NCBI GenBank assembly: GCA_010645155.1
Contig: JAAGOF010000220.1
Span: 547,505 to 611,504 of the forward strand
Direction: 5' to 3'
Length of the DNA: 64,000 bases
Origin: Tigriopus japonicus
Lineage: Eukaryota; Arthropoda; Copepoda; Harpacticoida; Harpacticidae
The notes beneath the pieces were generated by a model. That model saw only the letters and a list, made by a program, of their open reading frames with translations. It was not told the origin of the DNA and ran no database searches. Of the stretch, positions 23,501-33,414 are shown piece by piece; the stretch's first letter is position 1, and the number at the start of each line of letters is the position of its first letter. The translations under genes were made by a program, and so were the position numbers.

Positions 23501-23772
23501 GATAAATGTTCTTTCGAAGTTTCTTCACACTAACTTTTACTAATACTTGTCTATCAAAATTGTTTTGTCCTAAGGCCTAAGATGGCATGTCATGACTGGC
23601 AATAAATGGCGATGGAGTTCTGGAGTAAATTACGATACAAATGAGTTCAACATCTGGTGTTCGGATCCCGCTTCGTCAACGTCTTCTGCTATTTTGAATG
23701 TTGAAGATTCTTGTGTGAAAGATTCGACTTTTTTTGGCACCAACGCAGCAAATTTAATTTGCGAATTTACGG
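20525..23772 (+). CDS. Gene B: secreted Apple-CTLD protein that has lost its first Apple exon
   Basis: Readable exons are 20525-20642 (signal peptide MTIGFGLEIAGNLHALLIVM, then EPNKKCFEVF), 22884-23126 (Apple-like domain, PGCSINATDF ... MPKYCLE), 23198-23416 (CTLD first half, NLVSLETRDKY, FNSSTFTGDYQIG) and 23575-23772 (CTLD second half, WRWSSGVNYD ... NLICEFT). All junctions are GT-AG, phase 1. The Apple-1 exon expected after exon 1 is decayed (21074-21291). Because all introns are phase 1, splicing exon 1 to 22884 keeps the frame, so a one-Apple protein is possible. No tail exon like those of genes A and C was found; reading past 23772 without splicing stops at 23789. The gene may be functional, alternatively built or a young pseudogene. 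NATD and NITS are possible glycosylation sites. Confidence 0.65.
21074..21291 (+). pseudogene. Decayed Apple-1 exon of gene B
   Basis: After an acceptor (GCTCAG) the frame gives RHSHCLTKGISY, matching the RYAHCLAVGFNY start of gene A exon 2, then stops. Further on, in another frame, IPACEHVSFDS matches IPKCEHVTYDS of gene D, and in a third frame TTTTMSKIYN matches the NKYTMPKFCG end. The span of 218 nt is close to the 222 nt of the intact exons in A, C and D. There are three in-frame stops in the first part, at least two frame shifts, and the donor GT is gone. This is a clear relic of a once-normal exon. Confidence 0.85.
21530..21840 (-). mobile_element. 3' end fragment of the hairpin-tailed LINE family
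   Basis: On the minus strand it has AGGAGCTGATCTTCTAACAA, a GTACAGATGTG segment and the tail GGAATGGCATTCCTTGCGCG. It matches the C-terminal coding part plus tail of the copy at 53683-54529. It lies in the long first intron of gene B. Confidence 0.75.
22316..22863. mobile_element. CACRGTG-ended MITE (548 bp) next to a splice acceptor
   Basis: Begins CACGGTGTGTTTTTGAGCTC and ends with the inverse of CACAGTGTGTATTTGAGCTC. The inverted ends match over about 65 bp. TTCA is repeated on both sides (22312-22315 and 22864-22867), giving a 4-bp target duplication. The element stops 20 bases before gene B exon 3. It is non-coding. The end heptamer resembles the recombination signal heptamer CACAGTG and Transib ends, but Transib duplicates 5 bp. 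Confidence 0.8.
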
Positions 23773-24920
23773 GTAAGTTTATGGATTAACGGGTACTTTT
23801 AGGGCAATACTTCAATCCCTCTAAAATAGTTCAAGGTTTTGCTGTGGTTATAGGGGGAGCTGCTCTCTTCAGTCGAGAGTGAGCAAAATCTACTTCTCAG
23901 AGGGAGCCACCTGAAATCAGAGTCAAAAAAAAGCGAGTCACTTTGAAAGTGACGGTGTTTCCAATCCGCGGGCATGCGTTCGAGCGAGCCTTCTTTGATG
24001 GAGATTTTCGAAAAAAAAACAGATGGAGGAACGATTATGTTTTGAGAAAGTAGCATGCACCAACAATTTCAGTTTCTCCCAAAAGTTTGTTAAACGGATT
24101 TGAATACGTTTGTTTCTTTTCATTCAACTCTATTCAAATACATAAAATCTATTCGATGAAGGCGAAGTCGTCACACTCTCAAGTGATCAAAATGACACCT
24201 CGCGGGGTAAACAAGTCATAATTTGAAGCTAAATGACTAATTGTTTGCAATAGCAGCAGTCTAAAATCAGATCACAGATTTTAGAGAGTGAGCTCCCACA
24301 TTTTCTAAAGATCATTAAGTCGCAGTTAACAGTTTCATCGTAAGCTTTATTGTAACCAAAAGGGTTATAAATGTCTTCTTAATAATTGTTTGAAATTGTA
24401 ATTGTTTCCATGAATAGAAATCTGGCAAAAGTATTATGCATATTAAATGCAACAAATAAATGTAGATTGAGAGATATGGTGGGGAAAAAGTGTATATACA
24501 CGAATTCACGTTTTTGAAACAAAGTGTTGTTTTTAAAGAGATGTATATTATTAATGAAAAGGGTCTCAAACCATCATTTTCATAGAGTTATCAATTTCAC
24601 CGTGTCAAAGGAATGGGGCAGAGAGAGTGCAAAATTAAAGCAAAATAAAACAAATTATTTGCCCCTGGGCGTTATTTTAGGCCTCAGAGCCTTGCTCAAC
24701 ATCACAGGATACTCTTGAACACCAAATTCTATGGAAGTAATATTGTTGACCTCACGACCGATCACCATCGTTTGATGGGTCTTTGATACCTCCAACTCAA
24801 ACTTAATGGGCATTATTCAAAGCCTCAGCTCATTGTTCTCCCCTGCTCTACCACACCTCTTGATATTCCAAAAAAGTTAGTCCTGAAATGCTGTTCTGCT
24901 ACATGATGTATGATGACATG
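23773..24920. other. Downstream of gene B, no gene seen
   Basis: Searched for a tail exon beginning after AG with the ACxGxxxPNI pattern of genes A and C; none is convincing. A short microsatellite-like GTATATACAC region lies near 24492. No other feature. Confidence 0.3.
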
Positions 24921-25082
24921 TGAAACAACGTGAAATGCACGCAGAAATAATCAAAAAGATTGAAGGTGTGAAGCCCCCTGGCACATTTATTGGACTATCT
25001 TGACTAGTACATTATCACAGCTATTTATAGATTCGACTAGAAGAACGCACAGGCCAATTAAGGATTGGCCTGGGATGTATCA
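24921..25082. repeat. Left LTR of the TRIM-like element
   Basis: 162 bp, TGAAACAACG to GATGTATCA. Contains a TATTTATAG block (about 25022) that may serve as a TATA element. Confidence 0.88.
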
Positions 25083-25169
25083 GGTGTCCAAAATTTTCGG
25101 GGCAATGTTGTAACTACGACACTTTACAATATTGAATTATACATTTACGAGGGGATTTCTTCTCTTCTG

Positions 25170-25590
25170 TCCAACGGGAGGGCTCGTTCGTCCCACGGGA
25201 GGGGCTCGTTCGTCCCACGGGAGGGGCTCGTTCGTCCCACGGGAGGGGCTCGTTCGTCCCACGGGAGGGGCTCGTTCGTCCCACGGGAGGGGCTCGTTCG
25301 TCCCACGGGAGGGGCTCGTTCGTCCCACGGGAGGGGCTCGTTCGTCCCACGGGAGGGGCTCTGATGGCCCATGAGAGGGGCTCCATTGACCCAAAGGAGA
25401 GGCAGTTAATGCCCATGGATATTATCCAGCTCCCCACAACACGGCGTTGCACTTCACTATCCTCTGATTGAGGCTCTGTCCTCCGAATGAGGCTTCGTCC
25501 TCCATTGAGGCTCCGTTCGTCCTCCATTGAGGCTCCGTTCGTCCTCCATCGAGGCTTCTTTCTCCGTCGAGGCTTTTTCGTTTTGTGACC
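25170..25590. repeat. 22-bp minisatellite inside the TRIM-like element
   Basis: Eight near-identical copies of GGGCTCGTTCGTCCCACGGG plus AG fill 25180-25370. Diverged copies of the same unit (GGCTCCGTTCGTCCTCCATT plus GA) continue to about 25585. The unit contains the small palindrome TCCCACGGGA. Long open frames in several frames come from the repeat itself. Confidence 0.9.
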
Positions 25591-25624
25591 AGGGGGCTTC
25601 CTTCCAATTGATCCTCGTCGCCAT

Positions 25625-25785
25625 TGAAACAACGTGAAATGCACGCAGAAATAATCAAAAGATTGAAGGTGTGAAGCCCCTTGGCACATTTATTGGACTA
25701 TCTTGACTAGTACATTATCACAGCTATTTATAGATTCGACTAGAAGAACGCACAGGCCAATTAAGGATTGGCCTAGGATGTATCA
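25625..25785. repeat. Right LTR of the TRIM-like element
   Basis: 161 bp, about 98 percent identical to the left LTR by eye, followed at once by the target duplication ACATG. Confidence 0.88.
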
Positions 25786-25790
25786 ACATG

Positions 25791-27015
25791 ATACTTTCAA
25801 AGAATAGTAAAACTCTTTTACGTTTTCAACGAAGGCAAAAGTCAATCATGAAATAGCAACGCAGCCACCTAACTTGACTTCTTACAAGAATTGCTCTCCT
25901 GAATTCTTTATTGGACATAATCAAGAAAGCTTTATCATCTTTGAAACTGCTGTCATTGTCACGCCATCTAGCGCTCAAGGGGTGTTTAGAGAAAAGTCTC
26001 TATAATGTTAACGTTGATGTAATTTTTCCACACTTTAACAAATGGAGGACGAGACCCTATATCATGAAATGTGTGCCTTTTTATCCTTGGTAATAGTGTT
26101 TTTATTCTGCCGAAATTTCTAGATTGTTATGGCTTGGACCCTCCTACTTTCCTACACACAAAGAAAGACTACAATGAAGAAGATCACAGTTACAGGTAAC
26201 ATTTTAGTTAACCTAAACATCCGGTCCAAATCCAATTATCAATCTTGGATCTCACAGTGTGGCAAAAAAGTTTGACCCCATGAACGTATACGCTTTTCAA
26301 GTCACTTCTTCTGCGTTTATAGGTGTGTATTGCCATGTATTGCACAAATTACCACTCTTTCAACATGGCACTAGTTACTGAAAAGCTTTACTTAAGATTT
26401 ATGAGAATAAAAGACAACCAAAAATATGCGATTACACATTCTGTCATACCAATAACAAACAAGAGAATTGGGCATAACAGCAAGTTTCTATTCATTAATG
26501 GATTAAAATACTAAGCAATATATTCACAGAGACTCGTTCAAAGTAGAACCACAACCTACTAAATGCTGAACCCTGATTCAGTTTGCTTTGAAAGCTAAAA
26601 ACTCGGAAAAACTGACTTCATGGAGTCGCAATTTTGAAAGCGTTCACAAGTCACAACCTTTTTGTCACCCTGTAGGGCAATGAGCACATTTTCCTGAAAT
26701 GTTAAAATACAGTACGCTATATTGACAATCAAACCTTATTCTTCTTGAAATTGCGTAAACTTTGAACATATTTTGGGCATCAATGAATTTTAAAGAAAAT
26801 TCGGTCAAAGGTAAAATAAGCTCAAAAGCTCAAAAAGTTTATAACAAAGTTGGTTACAATGTTAAATAAAGTTTCCAGAGTAAACAGATTCCATGTGCTA
26901 CTTCATCATTTCTACCGAGTAAGTGTGACTTTTGTTGTTCAAAGCCTTTCCTTCTCTGATTTCGTGATGCCATTACGTATTACGAATGAATTATGTAGAC
27001 AGAAAGAAAAAGAAG
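25791..27015. other. No gene seen
   Basis: AT-rich sequence with only short unassigned open frames. Confidence 0.3.
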
Positions 27016-27016
27016 T

Positions 27017-27210
27017 GTTTTTTTTTGAATTGTTGGTGTTAGGGTCGGAGGGTTGAGCCTTGGGCGGTCAGCGAAGCCAGCCATCACATCGTCCAAATAT
27101 TTCCGACAAGCAATTTCAAGTCCGGTATCAGAATGGTTCTCCGAATCGAACTTGGGACCTCTATCACTATAGAGAAAACTGCGCCAACCACGACATCACG
27201 CCGCCTCCCT
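27017..27210 (-). mobile_element. tRNA-derived SINE, family 2, internally deleted
   Basis: On the minus strand it starts with GGAGGCGGCGTGATGTCGTG and GTTGGCGCAGTT (A box), then GGTCCCAAGTTCGATTC (B box), and ends in poly-A (T run at 27017-27026 on plus). It matches 36600-36851 but lacks about 50 bp after the B box. Confidence 0.75.
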
Positions 27211-29138
27211 AAATTTGATATGATTTTTTCAGTTCCATTCCGTTTGGTTTTAAGAATGAGAATTTTTCAATTTGGGCCAAAGTGGTAATCGGATTTCTTT
27301 TCGTAAGCCAACTTCATGTTTGACATGTTTGACATTTGGCATGTTTTGATAAATCATTATTACCAGAATGAGTCCCTTTTCATTCGTTTGAATTATTAGT
27401 ACTTTTCTACTGAATCATTAGTACTTTTCTACTCCCTTTTTTCTATTCTTAAAACCTTTAAAAAATTTACACCCAAAGTTTCGCAACTTTCCAAGGAGTA
27501 AAGTAATTGCAAACTTTAAAAAAATGGGAAAATTGAGTTTCTGACATTTTGTCAGACTTCATTCTTTAGTCTACATGTATTAGCCAACGATTCAGTGAGG
27601 TCACTAATCTAAACAAAGTCAGGGATTGGTTCAGAATTGAGCCCGCTCAACCAATGACAACAAGGCAGCAATTTTGCGGACATTAGATCACTTTTGACGC
27701 TTCATTAACACATAGCAGCGATGACGTTAAGGACCCCATAAACCATTTAGGCCAATTGAAATCAGATGAATCATGGAATAGTCCAAAGAAGGTTGGTGTT
27801 AAAAGGAAATTTTGTAAGCTTTTCATCAAAAAAAGTTCCAATTATCTGGGATTTATTCATCAACAGTATGGCATAGGGTAGGTCACATTGAGCCTTGATT
27901 CTGTCCATGGCATATCATTTTGTTCACTTCCAACGGGTCATTCTGATATAGAGGTGAAGAATCTTTCTAAAAATTTAAGTTTCTGATACTGTGGCATTTT
28001 TTCTCGAAACGTTTTGGAACGGTGTCGGTGATTGGTGGTGTCACGCATTCTTACATGTTTTCACTTAAGCTTGCGTGTAGAATCTAGTTGTTTCTTGGCT
28101 TTGGTCTGGATTCCCATGGTTGATCGATTGGTGGGTTTGTTGATTGGTTGCCTCTACCATCCTTCAAACATCTTCTGATGCTAGTCATGAAAGGTCTTTT
28201 GGTTTTTCCCTCTCGTAAGTTGCTCTTGTTGTTTTGGACCAAAGCAAGACGACGCCTTTTGTGTGGACGACTGGCCGCGTCGGAACGGTAATTCCGACTC
28301 AATTTCTAATTTCTAATTCAGGGTCAGAGCGGTAATCATAAAAATCCCAAACGTGCGTCCTTCGATACCCATCATCAAAGCGGCTTATGAGTTTGCTCAA
28401 ATCAAAACCATGTCAATTTTTTAAAAGTAAATTACGTGTTCATTGAGTCAAGCGAGACAAGAGGGATGATTCAAATTGGTCTACAAATAAAGTTTGAACC
28501 CTGATTAGGTCTGGCCCTCCGACATAAATGTGAGGTTTGGTGAAAAGTTGGTTTTTTTATTTCACTCTTACAGGAAGCCTGAGTACTTTTTAGCGCATTT
28601 TAAAACACGTTGGTCCGTCGCAATATTGGTACACCACATGTAGCCACCAAAAATATCAGAATCATCTCTTTTTCTAACAGCATTGAGCATTTCAAGTTTC
28701 GGTCCACCTGCGCAGCACGACTCAATGTCCGCGATCTCACATAGTACTAAAGAAGCAACAGGCAGGTACAAAATACGAAAAACAAAATACCGCAAATATC
28801 CATTCAATTTGCTTTGCATATCAACTAAACTACGAAAGTGTACCTTTTTGATTATATCTCAAATAAGTAGATGTAATCAAGACATAAAAGTAGTTGACTG
28901 ACACCATCGCATTATTTTTAAATGAGTGAAATCACGATCTTCAATCGAAAACTCGTCACACTTGAGACATGAAGGCAGAATCAGATCGGCCTAACGCCAA
29001 TACTTTCGGTGTTGGTAGGTATGAATAAAAAGCAAAATTTTGGCCAAAGTTTCTGCCAAAAGCTTTTTCGTTCCATCACTAATTTTGTCGTTTCATGTGA
29101 AGTACGAAGCACGTTTCAGTGAAAAAAAATCACAAAAC
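27211..29138. other. No gene seen
   Basis: An open minus-strand frame at 28084-28302 is Arg/Lys-rich without a recognisable domain. The segment 28998-29090 has worn similarity to the end of hAT-like family 1 (CGTTCCATCACTAAT). Confidence 0.3.
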
Positions 29139-29146
29139 CTTGTAGG

Positions 29147-29276
29147 CAGGGTCGCTTCAATCCCGCCCGGTTGACATTAAACCCGAAAAAAAACGCCCAG
29201 GCGGGTTTTCGTTTTTTTGGGGGGGTTCTTTGTAAGGCATCATCACCCGGGCGGGTTTTTCTCCGATGCAGCCCTG
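29147..29276. mobile_element. hAT-like MITE family 3 (130 bp)
   Basis: Starts CAGGGTCGC and ends GCAGCCCTG. It is flanked by perfect 8-bp duplications CTTGTAGG at 29139-29146 and 29277-29284. The inside has inverted GGCGGG/CCCGCC blocks. Confidence 0.8.
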
Positions 29277-29762
29277 CTTGTAGGTGTCGACCCAAAAGGG
29301 TGGTGTTGACCCTGACACCAAAAGTTGGAAAAGCCGGCATCGGTGTCGACACCTCGACAACGACACCGGCTTCTCGCTCACCCCTAATTCGGATTGTAGA
29401 AAAAGTTGCGAGAGCTCTAAATTATCAACTTCGCTACATGGGTCGACAAACCAAACTGTTCAATACACATAAGGTATGACCAGGTATGTAAATTTTGCAA
29501 GTAGATTCAGCCCTTCGGCTCGAGGAAAGTAATTTTGACATGAACTTTATTGCAGAAATTCTGAATAAGTTGTAAGAATTGAATGGTATCCTTCTCTCGC
29601 GATGAAAAATGATGTCGTTGATCTTTTCGAATGCTTGAATGCTGGATTCATAGCTGGAATGATTACTACGGAGAGGATAGATATGTCCAAATTTCTGTCG
29701 GCCAACTGGGTAATATTTCTTTGGAAAACCACTGAATTATTTCAGCTCTTATTTTGGCACAC

Positions 29763-30644
29763 TTAGCACGATTTCCCGAGATTGCGTGAAAGTCGTTTTC
29801 GCTTAGGTCCTGTATTATAAACTGCTAACCGAAGTTGTTTGATTGCACTCTGGATTTTACTACAACCCCCGTCCATGGATTGATCGATAAGACGTTCCAA
29901 AGCATCCACGGAATTTTTCACATGATTCGTTGAAGTGGCTTCAGTTTCATGATAGTGTTCCAAAAATGACAATATACTGTTAATTTGAGATACAGAACGC
30001 AGGAAGGCTTTCTTAGTGATAATAGAGACCATCGAATTTTCAACCTTGATTCCTTGACAAAACATTTCAAATACAAGATCCTTGTCAAGGACCAAGCTGA
30101 AAAGTATTGCAGGACCAGATAATTCAAGCCCATCAATTTTGGCATAAGCCACACTTTTTCCATAATCCAACTGAACAATATGCTTTGGTAACGCTTCTTT
30201 AGCCATTTGACTCTTCATCTCATCCAAGTTGTGGAAACGCTCTTCGGCAAAAAATTGTTGGATCCTTTTGCCTTGCCATCCTTCAATATTCTCGTTCAGG
30301 TTCAGGGAATCACTAATAGAATTCTCAATCCTCAGTTGAGGACAGTTCGGAAAAATACTAGGAACAGAATCCCATTTCAGAAGTTTACGCTTTCGCATTT
30401 CAGATCGAATCTTCTTTCTCGTCGCATTCTGATCTTGACGGTGAGGTTCAAAATCATCGGATTGAAAATGAATCGAACAAACCGTTGCTTTTAACGAAGG
30501 GATCCAATCTTTCCGCCCGATAGCTTGGATCCACTGTTGATAAACATCAGGATGCTTTGGGAATTTGTGAGTTGATACACCGGGAATCTTTTCACAACTC
30601 AGATATCCCGTTTTGCACCCTGGAACACAACATTTGTTTACCAT
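29763..30644 (-). CDS. THAP-domain zinc-finger protein (293 aa)
   Basis: A single uninterrupted frame; the ATG at 30644 was chosen because it puts the THAP domain at residue 1 (MVNKCCVPGC). The C2CH zinc site is visible as C5, C10, C56 and H59 (TVCSIHF), with HKFPKHP and the terminal SVPSIF box at about 93-98. THAP domains bind DNA sequence-specifically and are found in transcription regulators and in P-element transposases. Residues about 130-293 are not recognised; there is a basic C-terminus (GPKRKRLSRN). The absence of introns and the TE-rich surroundings allow either a host regulator or a piece of a P-like transposon; no terminal repeats were found around it. Confidence 0.75.
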   Translation of the reverse strand: MVNKCCVPGCKTGYLSCEKIPGVSTHKFPKHPDVYQQWIQAIGRKDWIPSLKATVCSIHFQSDDFEPHRQDQNATRKKIRSEMRKRKLLKWDSVPSIFPNCPQLRIENSISDSLNLNENIEGWQGKRIQQFFAEERFHNLDEMKSQMAKEALPKHIVQLDYGKSVAYAKIDGLELSGPAILFSLVLDKDLVFEMFCQGIKVENSMVSIITKKAFLRSVSQINSILSFLEHYHETEATSTNHVKNSVDALERLIDQSMDGGCSKIQSAIKQLRLAVYNTGPKRKRLSRNLGKSC

Positions 30645-31615
30645 GTTAAAACCGATGACTGAATGTATCTTATTTGAGATTCGATTCTGCTTGATTGCAC
30701 TGAATGCCTGCCACAATCTCGGCGTCAAAACAAAAACAAAATAACCAAATGTTTACACAATATCAGGGCTGCCAGCAACTCGGAGACAGAAAAACGCCAG
30801 GTGAACCTCTCAAAAACGCCAAATATCGAAGTTTACAAAAAGTTTTTGGAAAAAAACGTTGGAGTAACGCCAGGTTCCAATTTCCTTTTTTATGCATCTA
30901 TTCTAGACCATATATTTAATGAACCAATCTTTCATTGATTAACTCTCAGGGATAAACTATATAATAGTATAAATACAGGGGTTCCTGTTAACTTTTTAGG
31001 TCAGTTAAACCTTTAACATCATTTGGGTTGATAAAATCAAAAACAACACTTTTTTCAACACGTTTGCTCTCAATTAGAACCAACTAACTTTGAACTAACT
31101 AAACTAACTGATGAGAAATTTGACAGAAAAGTTATCAGCATGACCAAATAAGAAACAGAAAATTAAGCTAGCCACCACCATATTCAAAGCAACTGATCAG
31201 GAGTGTGTAAATTTTAGGCAAGTAAGATTTTATGCTCGAAAAGAGTACTTATCAAAAAAGATAGAAATATTTGTCAATTTTGTATTGTTTCACCTTTTAG
31301 CAAAGTTTTGTTTCGATTGCCATTTCTTCCACTTCCTATGCTCTTGTTATGTTTATTTGTGCCATTGCCATTTTACATGCTTATTCAAAAACTGTTTCAT
31401 GAAGAAAATAAGATATTTCTTTCAAACTTTACTGAAAAAACGCCAATTAAAAAGGGTTTGTCAAAAACACGCAAAATCTTATTTAAAATAGGATGGAATA
31501 GAATGGAGTAGAATGGAATAGGTGGAGTAGAATAGTGGTGGAAATATTGTGTTGAAAAAGTACAAATCAAACTGCACAAAAAATGAAGTACTACAAATGA
31601 GAACGACAATATACC
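30645..31615. other. Upstream of the THAP gene; repeat fragments
   Basis: CAGGGCTGCCAGCAACTC at 30765 resembles a hAT-type end but no partner end was found. 31196-31240 (AGGAGTGTGTAAATTTTAGG onwards) resembles 51912-51960, an undefined repeat family. 31490-31530 is a small GGAATAGAATGGAGTAGAAT repeat. Confidence 0.35.
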
Positions 31616-31883
31616 GTGACAAGAAAGTTGTGTCTTACTTATACTTTGAACCTAAATATTAGAGCTCTAGAACACTGCATAAAAAGGGCAATGGGCATCA
31701 AAGTGACACTTCTTGTTCCAGCAATCAATTCTTACTTATTCGTCTTGACATTACATCCTAAATTAATCCAAACCATTCTAGAAGCTAGTGGAAGGACACT
31801 GGATGTTTGATCATGTCAAACTGTCCACGCATTACTGTAATATTTAGGTTCAAAGTATAAGTAAGACACAACTTTCTTGTCAC
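31616..31883. mobile_element. MITE-like element with 46-bp perfect TIRs (268 bp)
   Basis: The first 46 bases (GTGACAAGAAAGTTGTGTCT ... AATATTA) are exactly the reverse complement of the last 46. The inside is unique. No target duplication is obvious from the flanks, so the superfamily is unknown. Confidence 0.7.
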
Positions 31884-32352
31884 TTGTCTTGTCACTTTCT
31901 TACTCAATAAATTGATTCAGTCTAGAAGTGTAGGGTACGTGTAACTAAGAATTACGCCATCTTGGGGGCGGATATATGACTCCGAGCTCAAATTTTGAAA
32001 TGTAACTGATTTGCTTCTTTTGATACGTCTTCTTTTTCATAATTGTGAACGATATTTGCAAACTATTTGGGACATGTCTAGAAATGTTATGCTTTTCCAT
32101 GATAACTGTGCTCTCTTTAGGGAGGTTAACTTTTTCTTACCTAATAGTTCCTTTACAAATTCTCGTTGAATTCTTGAAAAAAAAAAGATTCTCTTTGCAG
32201 TTAGCATTGTATTGTATTAGCCTTGGATTGAATTATCTCTAAAAGTAAAATAATTGGCCATAAGAAGCATAGTTCTTGTATGGATAGTTTCGTACTGCAC
32301 ATATCACGCGAAGTTTGATATGAAGCATTTCATCCGTGTTGTATTAATTAAA
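31884..32352. other. No gene seen
   Basis: AT-rich sequence without recognisable features. Confidence 0.3.
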
Positions 32353-32598
32353 GGGGAGATGGTTGTAGCGCAGTTGACTAACGCGCGACCGAGCGGTGCT
32401 CGGGTTCATGGGTTCGATCCCAGGTCTCCCCCCCCACCCCACCCCTCTGTCTAGTGGATATCACGCCTCGAATGGCGCCTCTTGAACCCAGAATGGGCCC
32501 CCCTCGACTCCAATACATATATAGATATCTATATAAAAATTGTACATATAATATATCCAATGAGACGATGATTCTCGCAATAAACATTATTATTATTA
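32353..32598 (+). mobile_element. tRNA-derived SINE, family 1, second copy
   Basis: Head GGGGAGATGG ... AGGTCTCCCC keeps a seven-base acceptor-stem-like pair (GGGGAGA/TCTCCCC), an A box TAGCGCAGTTGACTAACG and a B box GGGTTCGATCCCAG. The body matches 10909-11157 (CCCAGAATGGGCCCC). It ends in an ATT repeat. Confidence 0.85.
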
Positions 32599-33414
32599 AT
32601 CATAGACGTCTTGGGTCAAGAAATCCATGTATTAATTCAGGCAAGGCGATAGTGGTGCTCCCTACGTGGAAGTAACCAAATTATTCGTCGTTTCGGTCCG
32701 TGGGTTTGGCTTGAAACAAGGACTTTCAAGACGAAGATCAACCGTGGTTATCATGGTTATCATCCGAAGAATTGAGGGACACAATCAGCAGCTTGACGAA
32801 TAAAATACCATTCACGAAATCGGGATCATGAGCTCACGGATGTTGACTTCGAAAAAGTTGACTAGAATTGTTCCGCAGATACTCGATGAGAGTCGGGAGA
32901 GAGATACAGAATGACATCTTACTTTGCTACAAATCATAAGGTCACAACGTTAGATTTTCATAAGAAACAAATGTTTATAGCGTTTTCTAGACGTCCTCTA
33001 CTTTTTGTGAGGAGTAATTAAAAGATAATGGCTAAAACTAAGCAAAAGCATCTTTTCAAATAACGCATAGTGCATAAATTTTCCGTGCATGCTCTTATCA
33101 TGAAACTTTTACTTACATGAGCTCCAATGTTTTAAAAATAATTCATTAGGATTTGGATTCCGATCGAAAATATGGCACAAATTTTGTTCCGTGATACAAT
33201 CAAATTGTCACTCTGTTTAATTCTTTGTACAAAATATTCCACACCAAAAAACAGAGGTCGGCATCTTCACAAGATAATGGTCTGCGTTTATTACTTATTA
33301 ATCACCCCTAAAGCACATTGCACAACATTTATTTGCAAAACATTGTACATTTAATGCTGACCTCTGCTTTAGTCCAACAAAACTGTCAAAACTGTCAAAG
33401 TAAAACCATCATAC
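32599..33414. other. Downstream of gene C, no gene seen
   Basis: A short inverted repeat (CAGAGGTCGGCAT near 33252, inverse near 33355) encloses about 110 bp. Nothing else was recognised. Confidence 0.35.

Larger units (their letters stand above)
24921..25785. mobile_element. Complete miniature LTR retrotransposon (TRIM-like), 865 bp
   Basis: Two direct terminal repeats, 24921-25082 and 25625-25785, both start TGAAACAACGTG and end GATGTATCA (TG..CA). They differ by about two substitutions and one indel over 162 bp. The element is flanked by perfect 5-bp duplications ACATG (24916-24920 and 25786-25790). The inner 542 bp has no gag, RT or integrase and is largely an array of 22-bp repeats. It must rely on proteins from another LTR element. 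No obvious polypurine tract is present, and the sequence after the 5' LTR (GGTGTCCAAAATTTTC) was not matched to a tRNA. Confidence 0.9.

Noticed and set aside
23773..24000. Tail exon for gene B
   Set aside because: Several AG sites were tried but none gives the ACxGxxxPNI pattern found in genes A and C.
25180..25370. CRISPR-like regular repeats
   Set aside because: Units are contiguous with no unique spacers; it is a minisatellite in animal DNA.
25114..25689. 191-codon minus-strand ORF and overlapping long ORFs on both strands
   Set aside because: They run through the 22-bp repeat, which lacks stops in several frames; the product is a simple repeat within a TRIM-like element.
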